DNA of 64,000 bases, from contig NW_007360607.1 of NCBI RefSeq assembly GCF_000192795.1, positions 62,001 through 126,000 of the forward strand, read 5' to 3'. Every line of letters starts with the position of its first letter. Position 1 is the first letter of the stretch. Shown here piece by piece: positions 28,960 to 39,469 of the stretch. A program made the position numbers and the translations under genes. This stretch comes from Vavraia culicis subsp. floridensis (taxonomy: Eukaryota; Microsporidia; Pleistophoridae). The notes under the pieces were generated by a model, which saw nothing but the letters and a program-made list of their open reading frames with translations, did no database searches and had not been told where the DNA came from.

Positions 28960-31071
28960 AATAAAATGAATGGGTGATTTTAATAGTTTATCAGTAAAAA
29001 AGAACGTGAAGACGAGTTATTAAATTTAAATGAAATCATTTTAATTGTTGTCTAAGATTATTAATAAATCAAGTTCAACGAATTATTCAGGTCTTGGGAC
29101 TGTGTTGTGGACTGCCAGCAAAGAAAAACCAAGAAGCGAAAAAAATGATAAAAGTGATAGAAAAGAAAGTTGAGAAGTTACGTCATGTAAAAGGATAGTG
29201 ACGATGAAAACTGGCACATACGAGCGGAACATCCTGTTTTTGGCAGTGCTACACCGTGTTAGATGCGGGCAACCATTGCTTTGGTCCATAACTACGGATT
29301 ATGTGCTGCTGCAGGACACGTGCAATAATAGGTCCATAAATGCGGCAATCGGCATTAAACGGACATTTTAGTGGTGTATATCACCGGTAATGGCATAGAG
29401 CTGCTGGCACTAAAAGGAATATTCCCTTGCGTATTTTCTTTCCATCTTCAGAAAATCACTGAAAGAGAAAGAAACAAATTTAAATTAAAATAGCACTACA
29501 TTACGTCAAGAGAAAGTGTTGGCAGTGCGGGTCGGTGTGAAAAGCGGTACTCGAGTGAAATACCACGAAAAGCAGACGTGTTGATGGATGTTTATTTTGA
29601 TGCCCGGATGGTGAAACCGTGTAATTAATCAAGGGGATATCAAGGCATTTGCAAAATGTGAGCGCATTACGTTTTGTATTCCATGGTATTAAGCAGCACC
29701 ATGCAAGCAGGCTGTACGTAGATAGTACTGATTCTGGACAGTGCGATCCCTACAAGTGTTGCCAAGGCATTTCACCAGTACCGTGAGAGACATTGCCAGT
29801 CCTGTAAATCACACAAATTTTTGACAGATTAAAACAACGATGCGATAAACAATCGATAAAAATCCACTATTTCAAAAAGTGCGCATTGCCGGTCTTTATG
29901 TCCCTTAACACCTATAAATACTTTTATAACAGTTTTGGAAGGTTTTTGGTTGCGAATTGAAATTCGTGAGTACAAAACGATTCGTGCAACACTTTTATTT
30001 AGTTAATACTTGAAAAGTAAATTAATTTAAGGTCTCTGCACACAACACCGTTTTAACATGGTACTAGTACAAAAAATAGAAAAATGTTAGTTTTAGCGAA
30101 TCAGATCACATCGCGGTGATAATTCTCTAAATATTGTTTTGCAGACGTACACGGCATGATCACGGAGAATTATTTGGGCAGATAGCAACGGCACTCCTCA
30201 ATTCAGAGAAATGAACATAGTCCTGTAATATTTGTACCCGGACAGCACAGGAAAGGAGTGCAACATAAAAACTTGGTATCTCATTCAAGAAAAAAGACAA
30301 AATTACAAAATGCAGGTGCAACGTAGCATTCGTAGGATGTGCATGGTCAATGTTGCTATGCGATGAAATAGCGAAGAGGAGCAAATATGACTTTAAACGT
30401 GCAGAAATGCCGAATTGTTAGTTAAACGTGCGTACCGGCCAAGAAATGGATTGCATCATTTATCAGCAGCTAATTTATTGCTTCAAATTTCGAATTTACC
30501 AGCTCATTGATCATCAGTGCTGCTATTTAATTGTTCTGAGATATGCAATGGTATCGGATACATGCATTGATTGAATGTATAGGCCTTCCTCACCTTGTAT
30601 TGTGGAAAGGCACGAACTATTAAGAGCCCTGAATAGTTCATAGCACTTTATGGCACTATTGCTGTATTTTTTGAGCGAAATTGCATTTAATGTAATTTAC
30701 TAGAACCGAAATTCAGGTTGCATTAATTTATATATTCTGATAAATTGAGCAATTAAACTCGCAATTTGCAGTGTCTGAGTTATTGATCTGTGACAGATCA
30801 CGTTGTTGAAAATATATTTGTTCCTGATCAGCACACCTCTTCGATTCGATACAGAGCCATCAGTGCAAATTAATTTATCAACCAGTGCTTAAACAACGTG
30901 CACGAAAGTGGCATGGCACAGAACACTCCCATGATTGGATATACATGAAGTACGAATTGTAAGGGAAACAGTATCTAAAAAATACCAGCACAGCATCATG
31001 CGTGCTGATCAAGGCTGACCAAAAAATGGGCGTGATGAAACAACAGTGCTTGCAGCTTGTTCTGGATAGTG

Positions 31072-31547
31072 GAATGAACGGATGGCACGTTCCATTTCCA
31101 ACATACGAGGCCAAATCACTCTATGTAAGAGGAACATTCGATCAAAGCTGGCTCGGTGGTGTGCTACAACGTGCAAAGACGAAGCAATGGTGCACTCCCA
31201 TGCTCACTCATGCCACCACGTAAGTGTTATGTGTATTAAGCAGATTTGATGGGAGTTGCACATTCTCTTGTATTATATCGGGCTTGGGCAGATGCACAAA
31301 GACTAGGAAGTGCTAAATCGGTATTGTGAGCACTGGATAGCAGCATAGATCATAAATGCTGGGCCCTGAACATAGATTAACAGTAACTACGGGTAGTGGT
31401 GCTCTCTCAAGATGGCACAAGCATTGTCATACAATCTCAATACACAGCTGTATCAGACGGGTCTTATAGCTAGGATAAGTCCTAGTTAAGCATGTTTAAT
31501 GAAATGGTTGTGTAGAGCAGTTTTATCAAAGTTGTTGCTGGAAAAAA
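31072..31547. repeat. dispersed ~477-bp repeat, copy 2
   Basis: Second copy, 4.4 kb from the first. In this copy a frame entering from upstream (Met at 31026) stays open to 31223 and ends PMLTHATT; the 2-nt insertion breaks it in copy 1. Both copies carry a GTAAGT...TTAAGCAG segment of exactly 24 nt (31220-31243 here). Confidence 0.9.
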
Positions 31548-31912
31548 GAACTGCATACAGAGATCATTCCCGTGGTATAAATACAAAGTCCATAAAAGGC
31601 ATCTTTCCATATGCTTAACATACAAAGTTATTGTTTTTAGTATCTGTTGGTGTTTGTAGCCTTTCTTAGCGTTAAGGCACGAATAGAAGGTGGTTAATCC
31701 GTTTAACATGCCTCTACCCCTGAAAATACGAAAGGACGGGGTGTACAGACCTGCGAAGGTATAGCTGGTGCCCTCGAAGGGTATTGTTGGTTGGTCCGCT
31801 CGCAAATGTTGGAGTCTGCCCTTGTCTTTCTCTCATCGAACACATCCTCGGTCCGGGTCACCACGCACCAATCGGTCACTTTAGCGAACATCCGTAGCCG
31901 TTGTGCTGAACC

Positions 31913-32071
31913 ATGGCACGATACGTAAGGCGAATAACAGCTCTGTTAGTAATTTATGTTGCGATTCTTTACATTATTTTATCTGATTCAGATCAAGTAT
32001 TGTCTCACAATGACAATTTCATCGGTACCACAACGAGTATGTGCCACGGATACGTGCTTGGCAGCGTGTAA
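31913..32071 (+). CDS. possible small signal-anchored protein, 52 aa
   Basis: ATG frame starting MARYVRRITALLVIYVAIL: basic N-terminus, then a ~17-residue hydrophobic stretch, then a short polar lumenal part. This is the layout of a signal peptide or signal anchor. No C-run, no homology; the length makes chance likely. Confidence 0.3.
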   Translation: MARYVRRITALLVIYVAILYIILSDSDQVLSHNDNFIGTTTSMCHGYVLGSV

Positions 32072-32347
32072 ATTACTAAACTTTTTAACATTCACGGTCG
32101 CGCCACTAATTCTGTGATTTATTTCTTCAAGTGATACACCACAGCGTTATTACTCGGCATTTGCTGTTTGAGCACTCACGGCCGCAGCCTGTGAACAACA
32201 AAATGGTTTTATCGACAGTACCTCAGCATGTAAAAATAGATAAAGTAACAATTTGGTGGCCTGACACCACAAATACCGCGTGTGAAGGCTCTCAAATACG
32301 AATTACTAAATTTTGCAAGACTTTTGTTCATTGAGCCGTGCCCATCC

Positions 32348-32749
32348 ATGGAGAGGCAAATAAAACAAAAAATAAATCTGCTCGATGCATTGATAAGGAA
32401 AATGGAGAACAAGCAGAAAATCTCTCTCATACAAATCCTCAGGAGCGAGGTAGCAAAACTAAAGGAACTTAACCAGGAGTATAAAAAGATGATAAACGAG
32501 AAGAAAGTGGTACATGAAGAGCAAAATAAAGGAAGGACAAGGTACTACCTGAACGATGGTTCGACATACGTGGTGAGTGCAGATAAAAAGTACAGGTACC
32601 TGTACGATGCAAAGTCACGTATTATTACGTACGAGTTTGAGAATGGGCAGGTGGAAAGAACATTCCCAAATGGTTTGAAGGAGATCAGGTACAGCGATGG
32701 AAGCATAGCTGTAAGAAATGGTAATAAAGAATACGATTATATAAAATAA
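32348..32749 (+). CDS. TCP10/CPAP G-box domain miniprotein, 133 aa
   Basis: N-terminal ~60 residues form a coiled coil (MERQIKQKINLLDALIRKM, EVAKLKELNQEYKKMI). The rest is a TCP10 C-terminal (G-box) type beta-meander of short repeats: YYLNDGSTYVVSADK, YEFENGQVERTFPNGLKEIRY, SDGSIAVRNGNKEY. This fold occurs in the centriolar scaffold CPAP/SAS-4, where it binds STIL. Microsporidia have spindle plaques and no centrioles, so a centriolar role is not expected; a spindle-plaque role is speculation. ATG chosen by CCC at -5 to -7. The stop TAA lies inside AATAAA. Confidence 0.7.
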   Translation: MERQIKQKINLLDALIRKMENKQKISLIQILRSEVAKLKELNQEYKKMINEKKVVHEEQNKGRTRYYLNDGSTYVVSADKKYRYLYDAKSRIITYEFENGQVERTFPNGLKEIRYSDGSIAVRNGNKEYDYIK

Positions 32750-34698
32750 ACGGTGATTTGCTTGTTAACTAAAAGGTGTGATTTGGACAAGGGAATTGAG
32801 AGCGATTTGAAAGTAACTTGGATCGTGAAGCGTATTTGTTCGGATGGTGCAGATGAAAATGATAAATAAGTACATTTTAGCAAAAATGTAATGTATCCGT
32901 TTGCAGATCGTATACCAACCGTGGCGAGTAAAAATAAAATTGTGGAGTAGCTAATTGAAATGCATAGCACAGGTAATAACGTTTTTGATGTAAAAGTTGA
33001 TCGGTAGGCAAATAATTGATAACTAGAGCGAAACACAAGGACTGGGCAGCATGCAAAGTGCCGTATTACGCGCTCCTCACCACTATCTGACTAAGAGAAC
33101 ATAATTAAATGGTCCGTAGAGTTAAAACAAAGTAAAAGTGCGTTTCTTAACAACAACGATGTTCTGCCCTACGAAAAGAACATTTCTGATCAAATGTTTG
33201 TTTTCAAATGTAGCAATGCGTGGAATAGCGAGCAAAGGCGTGAAAGGAATGTTAAGGCACGTAAAATGCGCATTGTGTGAAACTTTTAGCACGTTTCTCA
33301 CAATATGGTGAAATATCACAGCCTCCATGTTAACCACTCATATTCAACACATCTTAAGCATTCAAACGGTGTGCTCATTTTTGTGAAATTCATCTATTCG
33401 TATTGTCAAGAAAAGCTTTTTACGCAGCACCTTTAAACAGTTCTCCTCGATCCTCTTGATCAATTAAGATCACGATCAGACACATCCATGATAAATAGCA
33501 GGGATCATGATATATCTACGATCAAGTATCATACTATCACTGCACGGGATCATGTTTTGTATTTTAACTCGCTTGGAAACAAGGCGTTCACGGTTACCAT
33601 TCATAACAATTGATAAAACATCTTTAACTGTGTTATTGGGCATTCAACACAGTTAGTACATTTATTACCGTAAATGAGTTGTGGCATGGCACAAAGAATG
33701 GTATTACGTAAAATTGTTCTGTCTGTCCTTGTTTATCAGTATTACCTTACGTAGGGAATAGCAGTATATTCGAGAGAGCGTACCATCTTTCATTTATCTA
33801 TCTCCATTTAACAACAGGATTCATCACTGATATTTTGGTAGAATGTTCTGCAAATTTAATCCTGCAATGATTTCCTTGGCATGTGAGAACGAGATTTACT
33901 TACTGAACAGTTTTTACGAGGTTAGCTCCGAAGTACTACCGTGCTTTATCGAATATCTGTGTTCTACAACATATTACCGCCAAGATATCGCTGTTATTCA
34001 CCAGGACTAGCAAGAGCAAAACCTTGAAGAATGCTGCCGTTTACCGCCCTGCATTGTTTTCGTTCGTGGATGATGTTTACGAAGCGTGTGTAAATGCTGG
34101 CTCCACGCGGTAAATAATTCTGCAGCATCAAAGCACTATTAAAATGCTATAACCATAAAAATAGTATTTCAATCTAGCAAACGGAAGTATAAGTTACGCG
34201 TGTAAGCCGTGCTATTTCATGGAACAATTCAATATTTTCATGGTAATTAGTTTCAGAGCAGATTTTTGCCAAATATAGCACAAACAGTGCCATTCATAAG
34301 GTGCATGTATTACAGCAAATCACGTTTCTGAAATATGCACCGTAAGTTCTGCAAGTTTGTTCTCCCAGGGCAGAAACAGTGGTAAAATAAAAACTGTGAA
34401 TGCCGGTGTTTACGTGCTGAGAAGAGGAAAGCGTTCAGTTGCAGACACCGACCAACATCACCTTAAATTTTTATTGTTCAACCAATCCGATCGTGTTGGT
34501 TAGTAGTGAATCGCATACGATCTGATAAAATAGGTGTGCGATAATGAGCATTTGAAAGCGGTCAGGACAGGTCTATGACTGTTACATGAGAGCTGCTGAT
34601 AGTTGAGAAATTGTGCGGAGCAAAATACTTTTGCTGGTATTTGTTTACATCAAAATTTTTTGTTTTCAAAATATAAATTGCATCTTTTGTTGTTCTTC
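32750..34698. other. 1.9-kb spacer with GATC cluster
   Basis: No supported gene. Seven GATC words occur between 33449 and 33551, several as TGATCA or GGATCATG. Confidence 0.6.
33449..33551. repeat. cluster of GATC-containing words
   Basis: Seven GATC sites start at 33449, 33458, 33468, 33474, 33503, 33520 and 33548, including two GGATCATG copies. Well above what base composition predicts for 103 bp. Could be a protein-binding array or simple drift. Confidence 0.4.
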
Positions 34699-35367
34699 AT
34701 GTTTCTGTTCGTTTTCACATGTGTAATGGCAAGCTATAACTTTAACGAAATTTATGATGACTATTACAACGATTACTTCTACGATTACGGAGACTTCAGC
34801 GATTTCTTTCCGTTCATTTATGACTATCCCGAGCAACCCAATGTTATGAGCAATTACGTAGAAACTACGAAGGAGAAAGTGCAGGAGTACGTCGAACCAG
34901 CCATAAAAGAAGTTAAGGAAAAGCTAACACCGGTTGTTACAGAGGTGAAGGAAAAGACGAAAAGTCCAGCAATTACTAAAGCAAGCAAAAATGAGCTGAA
35001 GAGCACGGTAGAAAAACGACCTGTAACGAACATAGGCAAAAAGACAAAAGAAACAGAACCTGTTACCGAAAAGGATGAGACAAAAGCTGCAAAGAAAAGT
35101 ACAAAAAAACGAAAGAGAGGAGAACCGATGGAAAAGGTGAAACCTGACAGTGCGAGCAATCCGCTAGATTCGGATCTTGTAATCAATATTTGTATAATAT
35201 CTGCTGTAATTGTGATAATCATGGCCATCAGTTTTTTAATACTTCAATTTATTTACAAAAGATTTGTGAATAAAACAGAGATGGACTATTATAGGTCGTT
35301 AACAAGACCGAGAATCGAACCGGAGAACGATGACTCGCAACGCCGCTATGCTATACGGTACGGCTGA
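34699..35367 (+). CDS. type I membrane protein with acidic/Tyr-rich ectodomain, 222 aa
   Basis: Short N-terminal signal peptide (MFLFVFTCVMA), then an ectodomain very rich in Asp and Tyr (YDDYYNDYFYDYGDF), a Lys/Glu/Thr-rich stalk (about residues 55-145), one transmembrane helix (IISAVIVIIMAISFLIL) and a ~40-residue cytosolic tail. No homologue recognised; this is the layout of lineage-specific secretory-pathway or surface proteins. The acidic Tyr-rich and Lys-rich blocks could mediate self-association, which is inference. The start is the in-frame ATG before the hydrophobic segment; the longer frame opens with TTG. No C-run. Confidence 0.65.
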   Translation: MFLFVFTCVMASYNFNEIYDDYYNDYFYDYGDFSDFFPFIYDYPEQPNVMSNYVETTKEKVQEYVEPAIKEVKEKLTPVVTEVKEKTKSPAITKASKNELKSTVEKRPVTNIGKKTKETEPVTEKDETKAAKKSTKKRKRGEPMEKVKPDSASNPLDSDLVINICIISAVIVIIMAISFLILQFIYKRFVNKTEMDYYRSLTRPRIEPENDDSQRRYAIRYG

Positions 35368-36019
35368 ACATTGTAACTCGGTAGATGGCAGATAGCTATG
35401 GACAACGAAAGCTGTGTAAAAATAGGAGTTTTGATTTTCCTCATTAAAGACCATTCTGAAATACCTCCATTATCTTCATCAAAGACCATTCTGAAATACC
35501 TCCATTATCTTCATCAAAGACCATTCTGAAATTCTCTCTACGTACAAATGCTTTTCTTTTGCCATTGAATAATAACTTTGCAGATCATACGGTGAGATGC
35601 TATTTCATGTCACAAGGATTCATTTATTGTACGATCACAGGTTTGTTCACCTATAACCGCAGGAAAATGCGTTGCATACCGCAAACCGGTAACAATGCTA
35701 TCGTGCATACTCTCTTCCATTCGCAAAAGTGATGTTCTATCCAACATTTGGACGCGTTTATCATTAATGGGCTGTATTATCGTTGATAGTGGCTCGAACA
35801 CGCAAGAAATTGCTATTCGAGTGTACTGAGAGTTGTAATTATGCATCAAAACACGTTTCTGATTTATTAATTGCACTGTATTTATCTAATTGGGCACTTT
35901 CTTTGATATATCTGCCAGTAAATGCCAGATTTTGATCTTTCATTTCTTTAATTCGTTGCATATTTCTGCCCATCCGCCATTGGCACAAGTTAAATTACCA
36001 AATTTTTTTACCCTGCAAA
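35368..36019. other. 0.65-kb spacer with 35-bp tandem repeat
   Basis: Contains the repeat at 35446-35532. CCC at 36011-36013 precedes the CCT3 start. Confidence 0.6.
35446..35532. repeat. 35-bp tandem repeat, ~2.5 copies
   Basis: Units 35446-35480 and 35481-35515 are identical, and a partial third unit follows to 35532. Lies ~80 bp past the stop codon of the membrane-protein gene. Confidence 0.9.
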
Positions 36020-37582
36020 ATGCAAAGCATCCCTAAGAGCCTGAACTGCATTCTTCTAGTGAAAGACAAGTCAATACAAGTACAATGTGATAACATAGAA
36101 GCGGTCAACACCATATCTAATATTTTGACCACGTGTTTGGGGCCGCGTTCCATGCAGAAAATGATATTGACACGTATCGGTACGATCCAGATCACGAACG
36201 ATGGGAACGCCATATTAAGGGAGTTGGACATTACACACCCTGCGGCCAAGCAGATCGTTGAGTTGGCCCGCACCCAGGACAATGAGGTGGGTGACGGCAC
36301 CACAACTGTCATTCTATTAGCTGCCAAACTACTGGAAGAAATGGGCATGCTGCTACGAGATAAAGTACATCCTGTGCACATTTGCAAAATTCTTAGGGAG
36401 GCACTCAATGAGAGCCTGAGTTATCTGGAGGAGGTGTCCTATCCGTTCCAGGGAACAGAGGACGAGAAAATCGGCATAGTGCGGCACTCAGTGGCTAACA
36501 AGCTCTGCACGATGTTAAAGGTGGACATAGCGTTCCTAGCGTACAAGGCAGCAAACATTGCCAAGAACTGTGACATCAAAACGTTTGTAAAAATAGAAAA
36601 AATATCGGGTGCTGATTTCTCTGGATGTGAGGTTATGGATGGTGTGATCGTAAACAAGTCACTGATACACTCTGAGATGAGAAGGGAGATAAGAGACCCG
36701 CGTGTGATTGTCCTTGACACTCCAATTGAGTACAAGAAGGGCGAGAGCAAAACCTCGTATGAGCTGAAGAATCAGGCTGAGTATACGAGAGCACTGGAAA
36801 TTGAGGAGGAACAGGTGCAAGAGATTGTGAACCACATATTGGCACTGAATCCGGACATTGTTATCACTGAAAAGGGAATATGCGACTCTGCGCTTTCAAT
36901 TTTCCAGAAGAAGAACGTTACGGCACTGAGAAGATTTAAGAAGACAGAAGCGCTGAGAATTGCGGCCGTTACCGGTGCAACTATCGTGTCGCGGGCTGAG
37001 GATCTCGAGGAAAAGCATGTGGGGAAGGATTGCCGCCTTTTCAGGGTCACCCGGTTCGGGAATGAGGAATACGTCAATTTTGTGGAGTGTGTCAATCCTA
37101 AAGCCTGTTCGGTGGTGCTCAGAGGACCGTCACGCGATATTTTGAATGAGTTTGAGCGCAACTTCGAGGATGCGATAAAGGTAGCAAGGAATTTGAGAAT
37201 GAGTGATAGGTTGTGCGCGGGTGGCGGAGCAACAGAGATGAATCTGTGCAAGTTTTTGCTCCGAAAAGGCGCATGCACGGAAAATATGCAGAATTCGATG
37301 CTCAGGAAGAGGGTGTATGATGGAATAGCAAATGCTTTACGTATGATACCCTTGACATTGGCGAAGAATAGCGGGTGCGATGATCCCCTTGGTCTGATTG
37401 CGGAGCTTGAAAGCACAAGCGATGTTTACATGGGAATTGATGGTGTTAATGGAAAGGTTGTGGATGTAAGGAATCTGGTTATGGAGCCCATAGCAGTTAA
37501 ACGACAGGCCCTTAAGAGCGCATTTGAGGCTGTGGCCCTGCTTTTAAGGGTCGATGGTGTTATACAGAGCAAGAAGAAGTGA
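36020..37582 (+). CDS. CCT3: TCP-1/CCT chaperonin subunit gamma (CCT3), 520 aa
   Basis: Subunit of the eight-membered cytosolic chaperonin that folds actin and tubulin. Group II chaperonin signatures are present: CLGPRSMQKM, NDGNAILRELDITHPAAK, ARTQDNEVGDGTTTVI (nucleotide and catalytic Asp), and LCAGGGATEM in the C-terminal equatorial domain. The helical protrusion and RGPSRDILNEFERNFEDA are in order. The LGPRSMQKMIL and ITHPAAKQIVE blocks fit gamma best among the paralogues. Slightly shorter than yeast Cct3 (534 aa). Start ATG with CCC at -7 to -9; AATAAA at 37594. Confidence 0.93.
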   Translation: MQSIPKSLNCILLVKDKSIQVQCDNIEAVNTISNILTTCLGPRSMQKMILTRIGTIQITNDGNAILRELDITHPAAKQIVELARTQDNEVGDGTTTVILLAAKLLEEMGMLLRDKVHPVHICKILREALNESLSYLEEVSYPFQGTEDEKIGIVRHSVANKLCTMLKVDIAFLAYKAANIAKNCDIKTFVKIEKISGADFSGCEVMDGVIVNKSLIHSEMRREIRDPRVIVLDTPIEYKKGESKTSYELKNQAEYTRALEIEEEQVQEIVNHILALNPDIVITEKGICDSALSIFQKKNVTALRRFKKTEALRIAAVTGATIVSRAEDLEEKHVGKDCRLFRVTRFGNEEYVNFVECVNPKACSVVLRGPSRDILNEFERNFEDAIKVARNLRMSDRLCAGGGATEMNLCKFLLRKGACTENMQNSMLRKRVYDGIANALRMIPLTLAKNSGCDDPLGLIAELESTSDVYMGIDGVNGKVVDVRNLVMEPIAVKRQALKSAFEAVALLLRVDGVIQSKKK

Positions 37583-38731
37583 TTTTCTAGTCAATAAAAT
37601 TATGCTGTCTCTTAGCTCAGTTCTGCCACAAACGCACGCGTTTGTTCATAAATCTAAGTATTTCGGGCAAACAGAGCATCATTTGCTGCACACATCACTC
37701 TTTTGTTCGTTTGTAGTTTTATTCTCCTCCCTTATCTCGATGGTTCAATCTTTTGCTCATCTCACAGCAAAAAGCTAAGTGCTGCAAGAGTACGTAAATA
37801 CGAGTGTAGACCGATAAACAGGTCGTACAAGAAACAGTGACTGGTGGTGAAAACGCCTTCTTGTTCCCCTTGGGCTTCTGCATCCATCCTTGTATGTTTT
37901 GTGCATTTATTTAATATTGTTGGTACTTGCCCGTGACGAGCGATAAGCTCGTACTATGTTCACGTAAAACTTGGAAAAGGTATTTTTTATGATTTGTGCC
38001 GGTTAAGCTTGGAAACACAGTCATAAAATTGGATTGCCCGCTACGAACAAGATGTGGAGGTAAATGGACCAAAATACCGTTTGAATGGAAAAACTTAACA
38101 AATTGGTGTATGGTGATGTTGGTTTTGAAAGTAAGTTTAATGTGCGTACATCAAATGGTGACCTGATTGATGGTTAAATCGAAAGTGTTGCAAGGAGAAA
38201 GGTGGAGTAGCAATGCTACTCCACATAGACTTCGTTTCGATAAAGAAAAAATGAAAGTTGGGAAGGCATCAGTAGCCACGTTAAAATCTATGATTGTAGA
38301 ATTATACATTTTAAAGATTTACGAGCACACGATAAAAATGGATTTGAAGCAATGATATGAAAATTTATGGTTCAAATAGAGGAGGTAGTACTGTTACCGC
38401 TGTTTGGGCATGGAACACAGAGTCTACCATCGTGGAAGCTTCAACTTGTCCTACTAAAGTAAAACGTTCGATCGGCAGACGTGTTCAACGGGCCGAAGTT
38501 GTTTTTCACGGCAGTAATCGGTTGTAAAATAGCAGGGTCTGCACAAACAAGACATGAGTTGGAGATTTATTGAGCGTTCAATCCGAATGTACACGTGATT
38601 CGCATGTAAGGAAGCAACTACCGTTTTACGGTGGTGTAACTCGTGCACTCAACGGATTGTAACAAAGGCATTCCTCTGTATCGTGTTAGTATGCCGAAAT
38701 AGTAACGATTTCCATCTTTTACACAATGTTA
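37583..38731. other. 1.15-kb spacer
   Basis: Only short frames are present; no RNA gene or repeat seen. Confidence 0.5.
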
Positions 38732-38866
38732 CTACGGAGAATCATTAAAATTAAATTTATCTTCCTTGATTTTCCGTACTTTTCTGATTGCCATGTCATA
38801 ATTTGATAGAACATCACAGAATTGCTCGATCATCTGCTCATACACTTTTCTAAATTGTGATATCAT
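38732..38866 (-). CDS. small helical protein, 44 aa
   Basis: Runs from ATG to TAG on the minus strand. Reads as a single amphipathic, charged helix (MISQFRKVYEQMIEQFCDVL) with a Lys-rich second half and an Asn/Asp tail. This is far more protein-like than random frames of this length. It is divergent from, and 79 bp away from, the gene at 38946, so the two could share a promoter. No C-run; the family is not recognised. Confidence 0.45.
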   Translation of the reverse strand: MISQFRKVYEQMIEQFCDVLSNYDMAIRKVRKIKEDKFNFNDSP

Positions 38867-38945
38867 CTCTTCGCGTGTGAGTACGTATATCTGTGCCAAA
38901 TATCACTCGAGTCTTTTCATTATTTCCAATTCGTACGAACCCCGT

Positions 38946-39323
38946 ATGACCGAGCAGTTCAACGAAATCTTTTTCAAAAAATTGGCGCACATCTTCGACA
39001 AGTACAAGAACAAGGATGATTCTTATGATGAAGGCATTGATATTATCAACTGCAACTCATCGGAGCTTGACGAGATGTACAGCGTAAACAAAGGAAAAAG
39101 GGGCGGTAAGCGCGAATCGGATACAAAGACAAATATTTCTGTTGATGAGTACGAGTTTGTGCAGGATTACGAGGACATGTGCTTTTCAAGAGTTGAAAGA
39201 CGTGTGGATGTGATTGTTGTGAAGGAAAAGGAGAGCAACTTTGATAGGTTGTATGAGAAGGCATGTGTGAACAACTTTGATGCAGTTTTTGGCTCTGTTC
39301 TGAAGAATGGTGGTTACTTGTGA
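38946..39323 (+). CDS. acidic orphan protein, 125 aa
   Basis: Not recognised. Starts MTEQFNEIFFKKLAHIF, with an acidic middle containing a Lys/Arg patch (KGKRGGKRESDTK) and ending FGSVLKNGGYL. Soluble, no membrane segment. ATG is preceded by CCCC at -3 to -6. The last 35 bases, stop included, are the first unit of a 40-bp tandem repeat that continues downstream, so the 3' end has been amplified. Confidence 0.75.
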   Translation: MTEQFNEIFFKKLAHIFDKYKNKDDSYDEGIDIINCNSSELDEMYSVNKGKRGGKRESDTKTNISVDEYEFVQDYEDMCFSRVERRVDVIVVKEKESNFDRLYEKACVNNFDAVFGSVLKNGGYL

Positions 39324-39469
39324 TGTTCTTGGCTCTGTTCTGAAGAACGGTGGTTACTTGTGATGTTCTTGGCTCTGTTCTGAAGAATGGTGGTTACTTG
39401 TGATGTTCTTGGCTCTGTTCTGAAGAATGGTGGTTACTTGTGATGTTCTTGGCTCTGTTCTGAAGAATG
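39289..39469. repeat. 40-bp tandem repeat, ~4.5 copies, overlapping a gene 3' end
   Basis: Units start at 39291, 39331, 39371 and 39411, with a partial unit from 39451. Only one substitution is seen (C in the second unit). The first unit encodes the last residues and stop of the preceding gene, and every later unit repeats that TGA. Confidence 0.95.

Larger units (their letters stand above)
28960..32347. other. 3.4-kb gene-poor region with repeat copy 2
   Basis: Contains repeat copy 2 (31072-31547), a locally GC-richer patch at 31690-31910 where all three minus-strand frames are open, and a possible 52-aa membrane protein at 31913. No other gene is supported. Confidence 0.6.

Noticed and set aside
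26632..31547. LTR or terminal-inverted-repeat transposon
   Set aside because: No terminal inverted repeats, no TG..CA ends, no target-site duplication and no transposase or reverse transcriptase frame.
36772..37416. 214-codon minus-strand frame opposite CCT3
   Set aside because: Antisense shadow of a confidently identified gene.
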